A DNA stretch of 64,000 bases from Verrucomicrobiaceae bacterium. Its GTDB lineage: Bacteria > Verrucomicrobiota > Verrucomicrobiia > Verrucomicrobiales > Verrucomicrobiaceae. The notes beneath the pieces are model-generated. The model saw nothing but the letters and a program-made list of their open reading frames with translations. It had not been told where the DNA came from and ran no database searches. Positions 22,801 to 29,967 of the stretch are shown here, piece after piece. Made by a program: the position numbers and the translations under genes. Positions within the stretch are counted from its first letter, which is position 1; every line of letters begins with the position of its first letter. The stretch is taken from assembly GCA_016795365.1 (NCBI GenBank), contig JAEUHN010000005.1, forward strand, positions 1 through 64,000, in the 5' to 3' direction.

Positions 22801-23174
22801 CTGAAAGTCACCTTGCAGGCCAGCACCTGGAAGTAGAACTTGGTTCCGCTGGGGATTCCGGCCAGAGCTGCATCGGAAGGCTGCCAGTTGGCATAATCGT
22901 TGCCTGCCAGCAGATTCGAAATCGCCACGTAGGAACCCACTTCACCCACACGAAGTCGGATTTGGTAGAGGTTCTCGTCACTGGAAGTGGGGGTCCACTG
23001 AATCAGGAAGTTGCTCTTGTATCCGGTGGTCCCTGAAACGGACTGGCCCACCTTGACCATGGAGGGTGGTGAAAGCGCCCAACTTGCTGTTGCAGAGACT
23101 GCCAGCACCGTTAGTGCGAGGCCTAACACTGCCCGGGCATAGCCAGGAAAGCAGTTTGAGTTGGGGCTTTTCAT
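16815..23174 (-). CDS. Giant secreted FN3 / cyclophilin / Ig / sulfatase-modifying-factor-like protein
   Basis: 2119 residues, first in the three-gene cluster. A signal peptide (ending near ASWALS) precedes about four FN3-like domains (to about 510), a putative-Ig domain, and a cyclophilin-type peptidyl-prolyl isomerase (about 615-750) retaining FHR, PGF and LQGG as in active cyclophilins. Two Ig domains follow, then Asp-rich thrombospondin-3-like calcium motifs (DTDGDGLMDDEE, DSDNDGYSDG; about 1063-1110), an FGE-sulfatase (SUMF1) fold (about 1118-1405) with LGGNVAEW and YVRGGGFSD, further Ig domains and the shared C-terminal module. ATG 23174 precedes the signal sequence. An enzyme-bearing surface protein is likely; whether the two enzymatic domains are active is unknown. 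Confidence 0.88.
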   Translation of the reverse strand: MKSPNSNCFPGYARAVLGLALTVLAVSATASWALSPPSMVKVGQSVSGTTGYKSNFLIQWTPTSSDENLYQIRLRVGEVGSYVAISNLLAGNDYANWQPSDAALAGIPSGTKFYFQVLACKVTFSFNNDGSISGISSFNEYSGASNSLGLTYKTSAIDTSLIAPTGLQVSIPTITRNGSSFPDDGHIRIQFNDNTDREDGYLFLIKKSTDGSYPSTFDSQKFPLNLNDYTISNTAFLYKTTTVGTSTVATSGLEPGVTYNMKVAAYSDSQGQSAVSNEATFTIPALKAPTGFTATPVDEDTIRIDWLDNSNAEQGYLLEWKETSGLAFQIGDVANPNAQTFSLTKTALPGLLIPGYPLIWRVTNVYNPASNRILASPSTANYIKAPTANEITVATKFNPPENLQVTSTANAAAASETVTLTWQDKSARESGYRVLGRSGGTGSFSTVTDLAANATTASFTLTSPGTLYEFKVVGYYAENNNIISTTTESNLVSITLKNAINSPPYHPAVVGTAITPYQLTTTTGNATRTAVSITGLPAGLSFNSTTAQVTGTPTVSGVFTCPMTATFSDNWVATKDLTFRIPKPASAPIKPKEIASRTMAPSSGTSIPLSDLFADPDTEQAVRMATNKGNIDIVLYPTLTPLTVANFMAYVNAGDYNGSVFHRNSPGFVLQGGGYKPNSGGTDYFDEVNRRASPQNEPGISNSRGMISLAKGSDPNSGSHDFFINLGDNFGLDSESNGAFTAFARVAGFQLSPSTTPTIDSILALPGQSTYNINLLPSGASTRTSTNPLSGNLGAGTIWPINDSTAPSTIDNTKMVTIDSITSLPVLTYAITTAPDSGIATAAITADSLTITGVSVGTTSLTITATDVDGNPTSQTMDINIVDGYTAPSINTQPTASTTVNPGANVELTVIASGSALNYQWLKNGQPMSGKTTATLNLDSVTTADSATYTVVVSNGQGSVTSNAAVVTVNAPAVITAPTVPQFISRNFHTSVSFTVTTSGAPTISYQWKKNGVNLANGTRIAGATTATLTITSLELSDADAYTVYVSNTYGNSTSQAFNLTVTRVDTDGDGLMDDEELARVPATSISNADSDNDGYSDGAEVGLGTNPSLATSNPSAARFVAAREGNAAMEGIALKRITGLATASFSNNIAGGALVSIPDTWLAKYEMTNDQFAAVLDYAVRVMNVAEVVVDGTRSAVRYPKTSGQIICYMAATPSTDSNNPSCEIDYESKSKTFHTTRAVAKFPVRCVNWYGAYLATAVLNHKFGYTQINTSGFTFSSNTSHLGFHIPTYVGWEWAARGGLNPGFAYPTGATVSTALARYNDTTLAAKPRAVGSYAASKLGLHDLGGNVAEWIMEDNASISGNSYVRGGGFSDAAAALQNNAHETLAKTAISSKVGIRLAMRESAAPVFAATLKDQLIRLGETVTISAQVSGAPFITYQWYKNGVVLTGKTSPSLTITNAKTTDAAAYMLKATSQGVSTTATAKISVIEIVAPAPVYYVVPNKSLVLTPKITVAPGQTINYSWYRNGSAAGGFIFKGGDHLKTLTITDAFFDLTGTYQCVASIPGSSPEDSETSSFSVIIYDTPVVIVAPQAGSTTPGNLEWGSVNAPYSTSLISYNSVDPGRIPTLWTITNLPPGLTYNKLTGAISGRPTQSGVWSVKIKASNPFTSSSEVTVTIRIKPHPLAFNNLLSSTYTATVTRHSTPTASSTGVNDGLGGRLDITATSVGYTTGKLICGGTAYVLPPFYLEPQLVIGSGTSSGTVSGELQNVLKGSATIARGSKPSLKVDVVVTIDAAKVTEQSVSGTVGELASGSTTPTSTASIEGWRNKFTATGYSTSVDGRFGLHNFAVKPPIASSDAAVVPQGASFGSVNVAAAGTTTVAGRMADDTAFSTSSFLSPTGKVIVFQSLYTNNGSVLGRLVIAADARHTVTVDSNPSPGFGFTWSRKPQPTSRSYKAGFTQPIALENYATDLTGSLYTPPTGTDIVMGLPAATGTPLTNTQANFSSGGLLAPLNQLFLIPTTNVAAVPTPNPNLVTVSLNKTTGQFTGFFTLVDDDPTSALVGKNVTRKNAYYSIIVPHPTLAGKGISFGYFNLPKLPDSTHIESKTDILSGLVTIGAKP

Positions 23175-23390
23175 AGTGGGTGGTGGAGTGGGCAAGATGG
23201 CAACGAGCGCAACTCGGAGCGTATCTAAGTTGTCGTTACATTGTCAATTCTGACGTGAAAACATTCAATATTCGACAAGACCCGAATAGTTGTGACAAGG
23301 TTCGATAATTCAGGCTTCTGTTACAGCCTTGTAATCTGCCAAAGCCAAAGGTGTTAGGCCTGCCTGCGTCATCCCATTTTTGTTAGTCTC
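23175..23390. promoter_or_regulatory. Divergent promoter region
   Basis: 216 bases, AT-richer than the flanks, separate the giant-protein cluster (minus) from the SHD1 metalloprotease (plus). On the minus strand TTGACA (23242-23247 as its complement) is a good -35 for the giant cluster, but the hexamer 16 to 18 bases downstream (around 23219-23225) is only a weak -10. No convincing promoter could be picked for the plus-strand gene. No small gene is visible. Confidence 0.35.
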
Positions 23391-24617
23391 ATGAGAATCT
23401 CGATCGGTGCCCTTCTCTATGGTTTGGTTTGTGGTTCAATCATAGCCCAGACGCAAGCCCCTCCCTCCCGCACCTGGACCAGTTCCGATGGCAAGAAGAT
23501 GGAGGCATCTTTCCTCGGGCGCGAAGGTGCCGGGGTAAAGGTGCGGATGACCAATGGCGCGGTTTTTACGATTCCCATCGACCGTCTCTCGTCTGAAGAT
23601 CAGGCCTACGTGCGGCAGCAGCCGGCGAATGACATGGCCATAGCCAAGCCAGGCGCTCTTGCGGCCCTGAAAGACTGGCCGCGAGGTGTGGCTCTGGATG
23701 AGCCGCCGCAACCCACAGTGGTGACGGAAGATCCCGCCAAGAAGGAATTCGTCTATCGCTCAGGACACTACGAGTTCCGTTGCGATTCCAAGCTGGGGTC
23801 CAACGTGGTGAAGGAGTTTTCCCGCATCTTCGAAGCGACTCACCTGCTCAATTGGCAGCTCCCCCTGGATCTCAAACCCACTCCTGAAGAAGGGCAGGAG
23901 CTTTTTATGGCGCGGCTTTATACGAACAAGGAAGACTACTTCGCAAATGGCGGCATGACGGGGTCGGCGGGCGTCTATCAGCGTGGGGAGAAAGCTCTGT
24001 CTGTGCCGCTAGCGTCGCTGGGTGTGAAGATGGTGGGCAGCCGCGTTTCGTTGGAAAAGATCAGCGATGATGACAATGCCACCCTGATTCACGAGATTAC
24101 GCACCAGATGATGAATCACTGGCTGCCCAAGCTCCGCACTTGGTATGTGGAAGGTAGTGCCGAAGCTGTCGCGATGCTCGAATACCAGCGCGGCAGATTT
24201 ACCTTCATCGGCGTGAAGCAGCGGCTGTCGAATTACCTCCAGCGCCGCGGCAGCGATGGCAAAAACTTCACCATGCTCGATCCCGAGGAGTTGTTCTCGC
24301 TCGATGGAAGAACGTGGTCCGCCGCGCTGGCGAGCATCCGAGGGCAGGCTTCGCAAAACTACGCGTCGGCCGGTTTGATGACCTACTTTTTCTACTACCT
24401 CGATGGCAAAGGCGATGCGGCCAACATCATCGCCTACCTTCGCGAGTTGGAGGCGGGTGACCGCAATGCCGAGCCCGATGCGTTCAAAAAGCATCTCCTC
24501 CGGGAACGCTCGATGGACGACTTCCGTGAAGAGGTGAAGAAAGCGTTTCGCAAAGAGGGGTTGAACATCACCTTCGCGCCGATGGGCAAGAACGAAGGGT
24601 TCTCTCAATCCCAGTAA
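23391..24617 (+). CDS. Secreted SHD1-domain zinc metalloprotease-like protein
   Basis: 408 residues. A signal peptide (ending near IIAQTQA) is followed by an SHD1-like domain (about 25-78: TWTSSDGKKMEASFLG and FTIPIDRLSSEDQAYV), common in Verrucomicrobia and Planctomycetes. The rest resembles DUF1570-type gluzincins: the zinc motif HEITH lies near residue 233, with YVEGSAEAVAM about 17 residues later supplying a probable third ligand. Substrate unknown. ATG 23391 begins the signal sequence directly. It converges on the small membrane protein gene with a gap of 10 bases. Confidence 0.78.
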   Translation: MRISIGALLYGLVCGSIIAQTQAPPSRTWTSSDGKKMEASFLGREGAGVKVRMTNGAVFTIPIDRLSSEDQAYVRQQPANDMAIAKPGALAALKDWPRGVALDEPPQPTVVTEDPAKKEFVYRSGHYEFRCDSKLGSNVVKEFSRIFEATHLLNWQLPLDLKPTPEEGQELFMARLYTNKEDYFANGGMTGSAGVYQRGEKALSVPLASLGVKMVGSRVSLEKISDDDNATLIHEITHQMMNHWLPKLRTWYVEGSAEAVAMLEYQRGRFTFIGVKQRLSNYLQRRGSDGKNFTMLDPEELFSLDGRTWSAALASIRGQASQNYASAGLMTYFFYYLDGKGDAANIIAYLRELEAGDRNAEPDAFKKHLLRERSMDDFREEVKKAFRKEGLNITFAPMGKNEGFSQSQ

Positions 24618-24627
24618 CACGTGCGGA

Positions 24628-25015
24628 TCAAACGATCTGAGGCTTTGGCAGCGCGTGTTTGTGGCGTAGCCGCCACACGAGAATCAGCCAGGTCATGACG
24701 ACCGGATTGATCCATGACCAGGAGGGCTGGGCCCCAAAGACGCTGCCCGGATAGGTTTGGCTGGTGGTTGGTTTGAAAAGTATGATGGCCCACTTGAACG
24801 GAGCCCCTGTGGCCAACCAGTAGAGTGCGATCACCGCCACGAAGGTGAGCCATCGAATCGACCAGACATCTGCCCGATCGCCCGAGCAAGGCGAAGCGCG
24901 TCGCCATCACAAGAATCATCCCCAGCGGGAAACCTAGCGATGGATCAAGCAGCGCGAGGATGGCGGCGAGTATGATGCTGGTGAATTCGACGAGGAACTT
25001 CGTATGCGTAGCCAT
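24628..25015 (-). pseudogene. Small integral membrane protein with an apparent +1 frameshift
   Basis: Two frames share one hydrophobic protein. From ATG 25015 the first reads 44 residues ending MATRFALLG; the second, in another frame, continues as RWLTFVAVIALYW and ends at TGA 24628. Removing one C from the CCC at 24881-24883 (a G in the coding strand) joins them into a 128-residue protein with about three membrane helices, and the total length (388) is exactly one base over a multiple of three. Either a recent disabling mutation or a sequencing error in a short homopolymer. The family is not recognised. A remnant of the nadB 3' end lies 33 bases upstream of the start. Confidence 0.65.
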
Positions 25016-25047
25016 AACGCGATCCTGGCAAATCCACGTGCTGCCTG

Positions 25048-25071
25048 TCAATACCGCCGCAAGACCGTGTC
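25048..25071. repeat. Duplicate copy of the nadB 3' end (left copy)
   Basis: Eighteen bases, tcaataccgccgcaagac, are identical to the end of nadB at 26661, and 22 of 24 bases match. Read on the minus strand both copies encode DTVLRRY followed by TGA, with two synonymous differences in the Asp and Thr codons. Just upstream in this frame (minus strand) a TAA interrupts it, so this is a remnant and not a gene. Together with the copy at 26661 it brackets the glycosidase gene. Confidence 0.75.
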
Positions 25072-25194
25072 GTCGTGTTACTCGCTCAGCGTTGTGAAAG
25101 GGGTTGAGACATCACGAGTCGGTAACGATGAAAAAAGATGATTCTATTGAAGAGACCAAATCTGTCAGAGATATACATCCAACACTTTCATGAA

Positions 25195-26556
25195 ATGAAC
25201 CGCCTCCTTGCGACCCTGATTTGCGGCTGCCTGGCCATCCAACAGATATGTGCAGCAGATGCCGCCAAGGAGGCCATCATCTTGAACATCGAAAAGGCCC
25301 CGGCTCAGACCTTGCTCGGCTTTGGCACGAGCCTGATCACAGAGATGGAACCACTGCCGGGCACCACTGTGCAGGACTTCACGAAGCGCGTGTTTGGCGA
25401 CCTTAAAATGAACATCGTCCGCCTCTGGGCTCCGAGTGGCGAAAAGGAGACTGTAGAGACCATGCTGGCCACGTTTGCACGTCGTTATGTGGAGAGCGGA
25501 AGGCTGGAGCTTGTGAAGCAACAGGGTGTATCCATCTATTTGCTCGCACCCGCTCGCGGTGAAACGACACCGACAGAGCCGATGAACGAATATGGCAACA
25601 AACTGGCGGAGTTCATCCTTCAACTCAAGACCAAGCACAACGTGATCATCCACGTTACCGGACTCGCGAATGAGCCGGGTGGCTTCAGCGCGCAGCAAGT
25701 CGTCGATGGCGTGAAGGCGCTCCGTTCTGGTCTGGATGCGCGTGGCCTAAAAGATGTCGGCATCGTTGCCCCGGAACATGCCAATAATGACCGTTCCGCG
25801 CTCAGTCAGATCGAGGCGCTCGTCGCTGACCCCGTCGCGCTGAAAGCCGTTCGTGGGCTGTCCACTCACAGCTACAGCATGGCGGCCAACACACCCATCG
25901 CCACGGCGATTAAGGCGGTGAAGAAAGAGTTCTGGATCACAGAGGCAGGAAATACCGGCCACGAAGATGCAGGCGATACCCAGCGCGCTGCGTCGCTCGC
26001 CGCGAGATTCTTGAACGACCTGAACCACGAGGTCACCCATTGGGTGCATTTCATCTCGTTTGGTGACAGTGGGAATCTTGCGCTCGACCAGGATAATGCC
26101 ACCAAGCTTCTGGTCTTTGACCGAAAAACCGGCACCACCTTTGAGTCGCTGCAGCATCACTACCTGCGTATGCTTCGCGTCGCCTTTCCCACGGGCTCTC
26201 GGATTTATCGAGTCACCGCGCTGCCAGGTGGGGATATGTTGAATTCTCACGGTCAAAAACCGCAGTTAAATGCAGCGGCGGCCCGCCTTCCCGATGGTCG
26301 CTGGTCAATGGCCGTGGTGAACCTAACGGGGCTGACCAACACGTCCATCGCCACCTACCAGTCCGCCTCAAAACTCACGATCAAATTCAAGCTCCCCGCC
26401 GCAGAGGGGCGGCTGAACAAATCCTTCCGAATGTGGCACAGCTCCGCAGACGGCAAGGTGGCAGACGCTGGGAAGGTGAACGCCATCAACGGCGCGTTCA
26501 GCATCGACACCTCCCCTCAAGAACTGGTAATTTTTCTCGAAGATAAAGGCACCTGA
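25195..26556 (+). CDS. Secreted glycoside hydrolase, clan GH-A, GH30-like
   Basis: 453 residues. A signal peptide ends near QICAADA. The start of the mature protein (LLGFGTSLI) and the NIVRLWAPSG strand resemble GH30-type barrels. A probable acid/base Glu lies in GLANEPGG near residue 157 and a probable nucleophile Glu in FWITEAGNTG near 245, the spacing expected for clan A retaining glycosidases. A C-terminal beta domain ends the protein. ATG 25195 precedes the signal sequence. The gene is the only one inside a 1.6 kb segment bracketed by two copies of the nadB tail, which suggests it was inserted there. Substrate unknown (glucan or xylan are family possibilities). Confidence 0.75.
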   Translation: MNRLLATLICGCLAIQQICAADAAKEAIILNIEKAPAQTLLGFGTSLITEMEPLPGTTVQDFTKRVFGDLKMNIVRLWAPSGEKETVETMLATFARRYVESGRLELVKQQGVSIYLLAPARGETTPTEPMNEYGNKLAEFILQLKTKHNVIIHVTGLANEPGGFSAQQVVDGVKALRSGLDARGLKDVGIVAPEHANNDRSALSQIEALVADPVALKAVRGLSTHSYSMAANTPIATAIKAVKKEFWITEAGNTGHEDAGDTQRAASLAARFLNDLNHEVTHWVHFISFGDSGNLALDQDNATKLLVFDRKTGTTFESLQHHYLRMLRVAFPTGSRIYRVTALPGGDMLNSHGQKPQLNAAAARLPDGRWSMAVVNLTGLTNTSIATYQSASKLTIKFKLPAAEGRLNKSFRMWHSSADGKVADAGKVNAINGAFSIDTSPQELVIFLEDKGT

Positions 26557-26660
26557 GGTCGAGAATGCCGCCGGAGATGACGTCGTCACTTACGCGGGTG
26601 CTGAGGCTTGAGCCGATGATCTGGCTGCCCCCCCCGCGGAGCCCAATTGGGCGCAGGGAT

Positions 26661-26684
26661 TCAATACCGCCGCAAGACGGTATC
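26661..26684. repeat. nadB 3' end (right copy of the duplicated segment)
   Basis: This is the functional nadB terminus (DTVLRRY and TGA on the minus strand) that matches 25048-25071 at 22 of 24 bases. The distance between copies is about 1.6 kb and the only gene between them is the GH30-like glycosidase, on the opposite strand to nadB. Confidence 0.75.
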
Positions 26685-28265
26685 CGCAGGCGGACGGGCA
26701 TCATCCGGCGTGGGGTAGTCGAGGGTGTAGTGCAGGCCACGACTTTCGTGACGACGGATCGCACACTCGACCACGAGGGAGGCCGTCTCGACGAGGTTGC
26801 GGAGTTCCAGCACCTCGCTGCTCACTTTGAAGTTCCAGTAAAACTCCTGCACCTCGCGCTTCAGATTGCGCAGGCGGGCGGCGGCGCGTTGCAGGCGCTT
26901 GCTGGTGCGGACGATGGAAACGTAGTCCCACATCAGGCGGCGGATCTCGTCCCAGTTGTGGTAGATCACGACGAGTTCGTCCACGTCCACGGCATTGCCG
27001 CTGCGCCAGGCGGGAATGTCGTAGCTCTGTGCCTGCTCCTTGCCCGTGGGCAGTTTCTTGAGCAGGTGCTTCACGGCTCGATGGCTGACCACGAGGCATT
27101 CGAGGAGGGAGTTGCTCGCCAGTCGATTGGCCCCATGGAGGCCCGTGCAACCGACTTCGCCAACGGCGCAGAGACCTCGCAAGGTGGTGGCTCCGTTCAC
27201 ATCGGTGAGCACGCCGCCGCATTGATAGTGCGCGGCTGGCACGACGGGGATCGGCTCTCTGGCAATGTCGATCCCCACGGCGAGACAGGCCTCGTAAATG
27301 TTCGGGAAGTGTTCCTTGATAAAGGTCTCGCCCTTGTGCCGGGCATCAAGATAAACGCATGGACCGCCGGTGCGCTTGATCTCGCTGTCGATGGCGCGGG
27401 CGACGATGTCGCGTGGGGCCAGGGAGCCGCGCGGGTCATACTTCTGCATGAACTCCTTGCCGTCCTTGCCAATGAGCACCGCACCCTCCCCTCGCAACGC
27501 TTCGGTGATCAGGAACGAGCGCTTTTGCGGGTGGTAGAGGCAGGTCGGATGGAATTGGATGAACTCCATGTTGGCCACCGCCACGCCAGCGCGCCAGGCC
27601 ATGGCCACGCCGTCGCCCGTGGCCACGCTGGGATTGGTCGTGTAGAGATAGACGCGTCCGCAGCCGCCCGTGGCGAGGACCACGCGATCACTGCGAAAGG
27701 TTTCCACATCGCCTGTCGATTCATTCAGAACGTAGAGACCGAGGCAACGATCCTCGGAGACAAAGCCGAGCTTTGCCGTGGTAATGAGGTCGATGGCAAA
27801 GTGGTTCTCCAGCACTTCGATGTTCGGGTGAGCGCGGACGGCAGCGATGAGCTTGTCCGTCAGTTCTTTGCCCGTCGCGTCGCGGGCGTGGAGCACTCGA
27901 CGTTGCGTGTGGCCGCCCTCGCGTGTGAGGTCAAACTCCAGATGGCCGTTGGTCGCCTCGCGCTGATCGAAATGCACGCCCCACTCGATCACCTCGGCGA
28001 TGCGCTCGGGACCTTCGGTGACGATCGTGCGCACGGCATCTTCTTTGCAAAGACCTGCACCGGCGATGAGCGTGTCGCTCACGTGTTGTTCGATGCTGTC
28101 GCCTTCACTCTGCACGCAGGCGATGCCGCCCTGAGCCCACGAGGAATTTGATTCCGGTGCCGTCTTCTTCGTGAGCACACACACGCGACCATGCTCTGCG
28201 GCGTGCAGGGCTGCGCTCAAGCCGCCCGCGCCGCTGCCTACGATGATGAAGTCGAAATGGCGCAT
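26661..28265 (-). CDS. nadB: L-aspartate oxidase
   Basis: 534 residues, the usual length. NadB oxidises L-aspartate to iminoaspartate, the first step of de novo NAD synthesis, using FAD. The FAD-binding motif [13 protein letters not shown] starts at residue 10; [19 protein letters not shown] and the [15 protein letters not shown] segment are characteristic of the family. The start is 11 bases from the stop of the NtrC-like regulator upstream, so they are probably co-transcribed. nadA and nadC are not in the window. The last eight codons, including the stop, are duplicated at 25048-25071. Confidence 0.96.
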   Translation of the reverse strand: MRHFDFIIVGSGAGGLSAALHAAEHGRVCVLTKKTAPESNSSWAQGGIACVQSEGDSIEQHVSDTLIAGAGLCKEDAVRTIVTEGPERIAEVIEWGVHFDQREATNGHLEFDLTREGGHTQRRVLHARDATGKELTDKLIAAVRAHPNIEVLENHFAIDLITTAKLGFVSEDRCLGLYVLNESTGDVETFRSDRVVLATGGCGRVYLYTTNPSVATGDGVAMAWRAGVAVANMEFIQFHPTCLYHPQKRSFLITEALRGEGAVLIGKDGKEFMQKYDPRGSLAPRDIVARAIDSEIKRTGGPCVYLDARHKGETFIKEHFPNIYEACLAVGIDIAREPIPVVPAAHYQCGGVLTDVNGATTLRGLCAVGEVGCTGLHGANRLASNSLLECLVVSHRAVKHLLKKLPTGKEQAQSYDIPAWRSGNAVDVDELVVIYHNWDEIRRLMWDYVSIVRTSKRLQRAAARLRNLKREVQEFYWNFKVSSEVLELRNLVETASLVVECAIRRHESRGLHYTLDYPTPDDARPPADTVLRRY

Positions 28266-28275
28266 GGCTCTGAAT

Positions 28276-29721
28276 CTAGCCCGCGCGCTTCAACTTCTTT
28301 TCAGCCGGGGCTTTTGCCACGCGTTCGGTGAGCAGTTCGGGCTCGATCCCGAGCAGCTTGGCGGCCCGGTTCACATCGTTGTCGAACTGGCGCATGACCA
28401 TCTTGCAGAGTTCCTTTTGCACCCAGGGAATGAGTTCGATGTCAGGCGAATCCTTGGCTGCGTGGATGAGCGAGTTCAATGCATCGCTCATGCGGTTCAC
28501 ATTGCTCACCGGACCTCCGAACCGGCTGCCGCTGCTGCCCAGGGGAATGTCGGTAGGCAGGAGCACGTCCGAGTTCGATAGCGCGCAGGCGCGTTGGATC
28601 GTGTTCTCGAGTTCGCGCACGTTGCCGGGCCAGTCGTAAGCCTCCAGCATGGACAGGGCATCCTCGCTGAAGCGCATCTGCGGGCCGCGTTTGCGCGAGG
28701 CCATGCGCTGAAGGAAGAACTCTGCCAGCAGACGCACGTCTTCGCGGCGCTCGCGAAGCGGCGGAATGTGAATGCGCACCACGTTGAGGCGATAGAAAAG
28801 ATCTTCGCGGAAGTTTCCGGCCTCGACTTCCTTCTCGAGATTCTTGTTGGTCGCCGCCAGCACACGGACATCGGTTTTCACCGTCTGATTGCTGCCCACG
28901 CGGCAGAACTCACCTTCCTGGAGCACGCGCAATAGCTTGCTCTGCACGGTGAGCGGCATGTCACCAATTTCATCGAGGAACAAGGTGCCGCCATCGCACT
29001 GCTCGAAGCGCCCGATGCGGTTCGCCACGGCTCCGGTGAAACTGCCTTTCTCGTGCCCGAACAGCTCGCTCTCCAACAGATTGTCTGGAATCGCCGTGAC
29101 GTTGATCGCCACGAATTCCTTCTGTGTGCGCGGGCTGAACTTGTGCACTGCCTTGGCGACCAGTTCTTTGCCACAACCGCTTTCGCCAGTGATCATGACA
29201 GGCGCATCGGCGCGGGAAACGCGGCCAATCATCTTGAACACCTCCTGCATCGGAGCCGAGCGTCCGATGATCGTTTCCTGGATCGATTCTGCGGGCACTT
29301 CGGAGGCGGAGGCAAGGGTGACCCGGCGGGCTTCGACGGCGCGCAGGGCACTCTCGACGACCACACGCAGCTCATAGGTGAGGCGCTCCTTCGGTAGCAC
29401 ATCGTAGGCTCCCAGACGCATCGCCTCGATCACGTGGCTGGTGCTGGCGATGGCGCTGGTCAGGATCACCATCGCATTGGGATTCAGGGCGCGCAGGCGC
29501 TTGAGCAACTCGATTCCGTTAGTGCCATTCAGGCGGACTTCGGAGAGCACGAGATTGGCCCGGTTCTTCTGATAAGCGGCCACGGCGTCCTCGGCTCGCT
29601 GGAATGTCTCAATGACAACCCCGTCGGCTTTCAGGTGGCCAGCAGCCCACGCCAGGAAATCGGAGTCGTGATCGACGAGGTAGATGCGGATGGCTTCTTC
29701 AGCCTTGGTGGGAGCGGACAT
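28276..29721 (-). CDS. NtrC-family sigma-54-dependent regulator with atypical receiver domain
   Basis: 481 residues: receiver domain (about 10-125), AAA+ domain (about 150-385) and Fis-type helix-turn-helix near the C-terminus (NDVNRAAKLLGI). Walker A is GESGCGKE near 176, the sigma-54 contact loop is GSFTGA near 227 (the usual form is GAFTGA), Walker B is LFLDEIGDMP near 247. In the receiver the normal phospho-acceptor Asp is Glu61 (LVLSEVRLNG, codon GAA), while Asp17, Asp19, the Thr in VILTS and the Lys in LPKERL remain. Glu may mimic phosphorylation, making the protein constitutively active. No histidine kinase gene adjoins it. It is 10 bases upstream of nadB; whether it controls nadB cannot be told. 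Confidence 0.92.
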   Translation of the reverse strand: MSAPTKAEEAIRIYLVDHDSDFLAWAAGHLKADGVVIETFQRAEDAVAAYQKNRANLVLSEVRLNGTNGIELLKRLRALNPNAMVILTSAIASTSHVIEAMRLGAYDVLPKERLTYELRVVVESALRAVEARRVTLASASEVPAESIQETIIGRSAPMQEVFKMIGRVSRADAPVMITGESGCGKELVAKAVHKFSPRTQKEFVAINVTAIPDNLLESELFGHEKGSFTGAVANRIGRFEQCDGGTLFLDEIGDMPLTVQSKLLRVLQEGEFCRVGSNQTVKTDVRVLAATNKNLEKEVEAGNFREDLFYRLNVVRIHIPPLRERREDVRLLAEFFLQRMASRKRGPQMRFSEDALSMLEAYDWPGNVRELENTIQRACALSNSDVLLPTDIPLGSSGSRFGGPVSNVNRMSDALNSLIHAAKDSPDIELIPWVQKELCKMVMRQFDNDVNRAAKLLGIEPELLTERVAKAPAEKKLKRAG

Positions 29722-29886
29722 GGGCCGCGCATTATCGGGGAAAATGCTGTCCGCGCAACTGCGACGCCGCGTAGCAAGGATAGTGCCAGGAGTGGCGCGG
29801 AGGCTTCACACAAAGATGAGCTTCAGCGCTTACGCTGCTCCGGCGGCCTTCCCAGCGGAGGAACGCCTTTCTTTTCTAACACAAAT

Positions 29887-29920
29887 GGCTGCGAATGAGG
29901 CTCCTTTGCGCAGCCTTTTT
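29887..29920 (+). terminator. Possible plus-strand intrinsic terminator
   Basis: GGCTGCG (29887-29893) pairs with CGCAGCC (29909-29915) around a 15-base loop and is followed by five T residues. The T-run is on the plus strand only, yet both flanking genes (NtrC-like regulator, rnhA) lie on the minus strand. The 246-base interval 29722-29967 contains no convincing gene; a short plus-strand frame from 29816 has no supporting features. Confidence 0.4.
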
Positions 29921-29967
29921 ACTCGTGTGAAAAACCATCACCGCCTCTCCTATTCCATGCTTTTGCC

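Noticed and set aside
26641-26652. Palindrome gcccaattgggc next to nadB
   Set aside because: A 12-base palindrome with no T-run or neighbouring repeat; likely chance in this composition.
26565-28151. Long plus-strand frame opposite nadB (528 codons)
   Set aside because: It is the antisense of a well-supported gene in GC-rich DNA; no domain, start signal or neighbour supports it.
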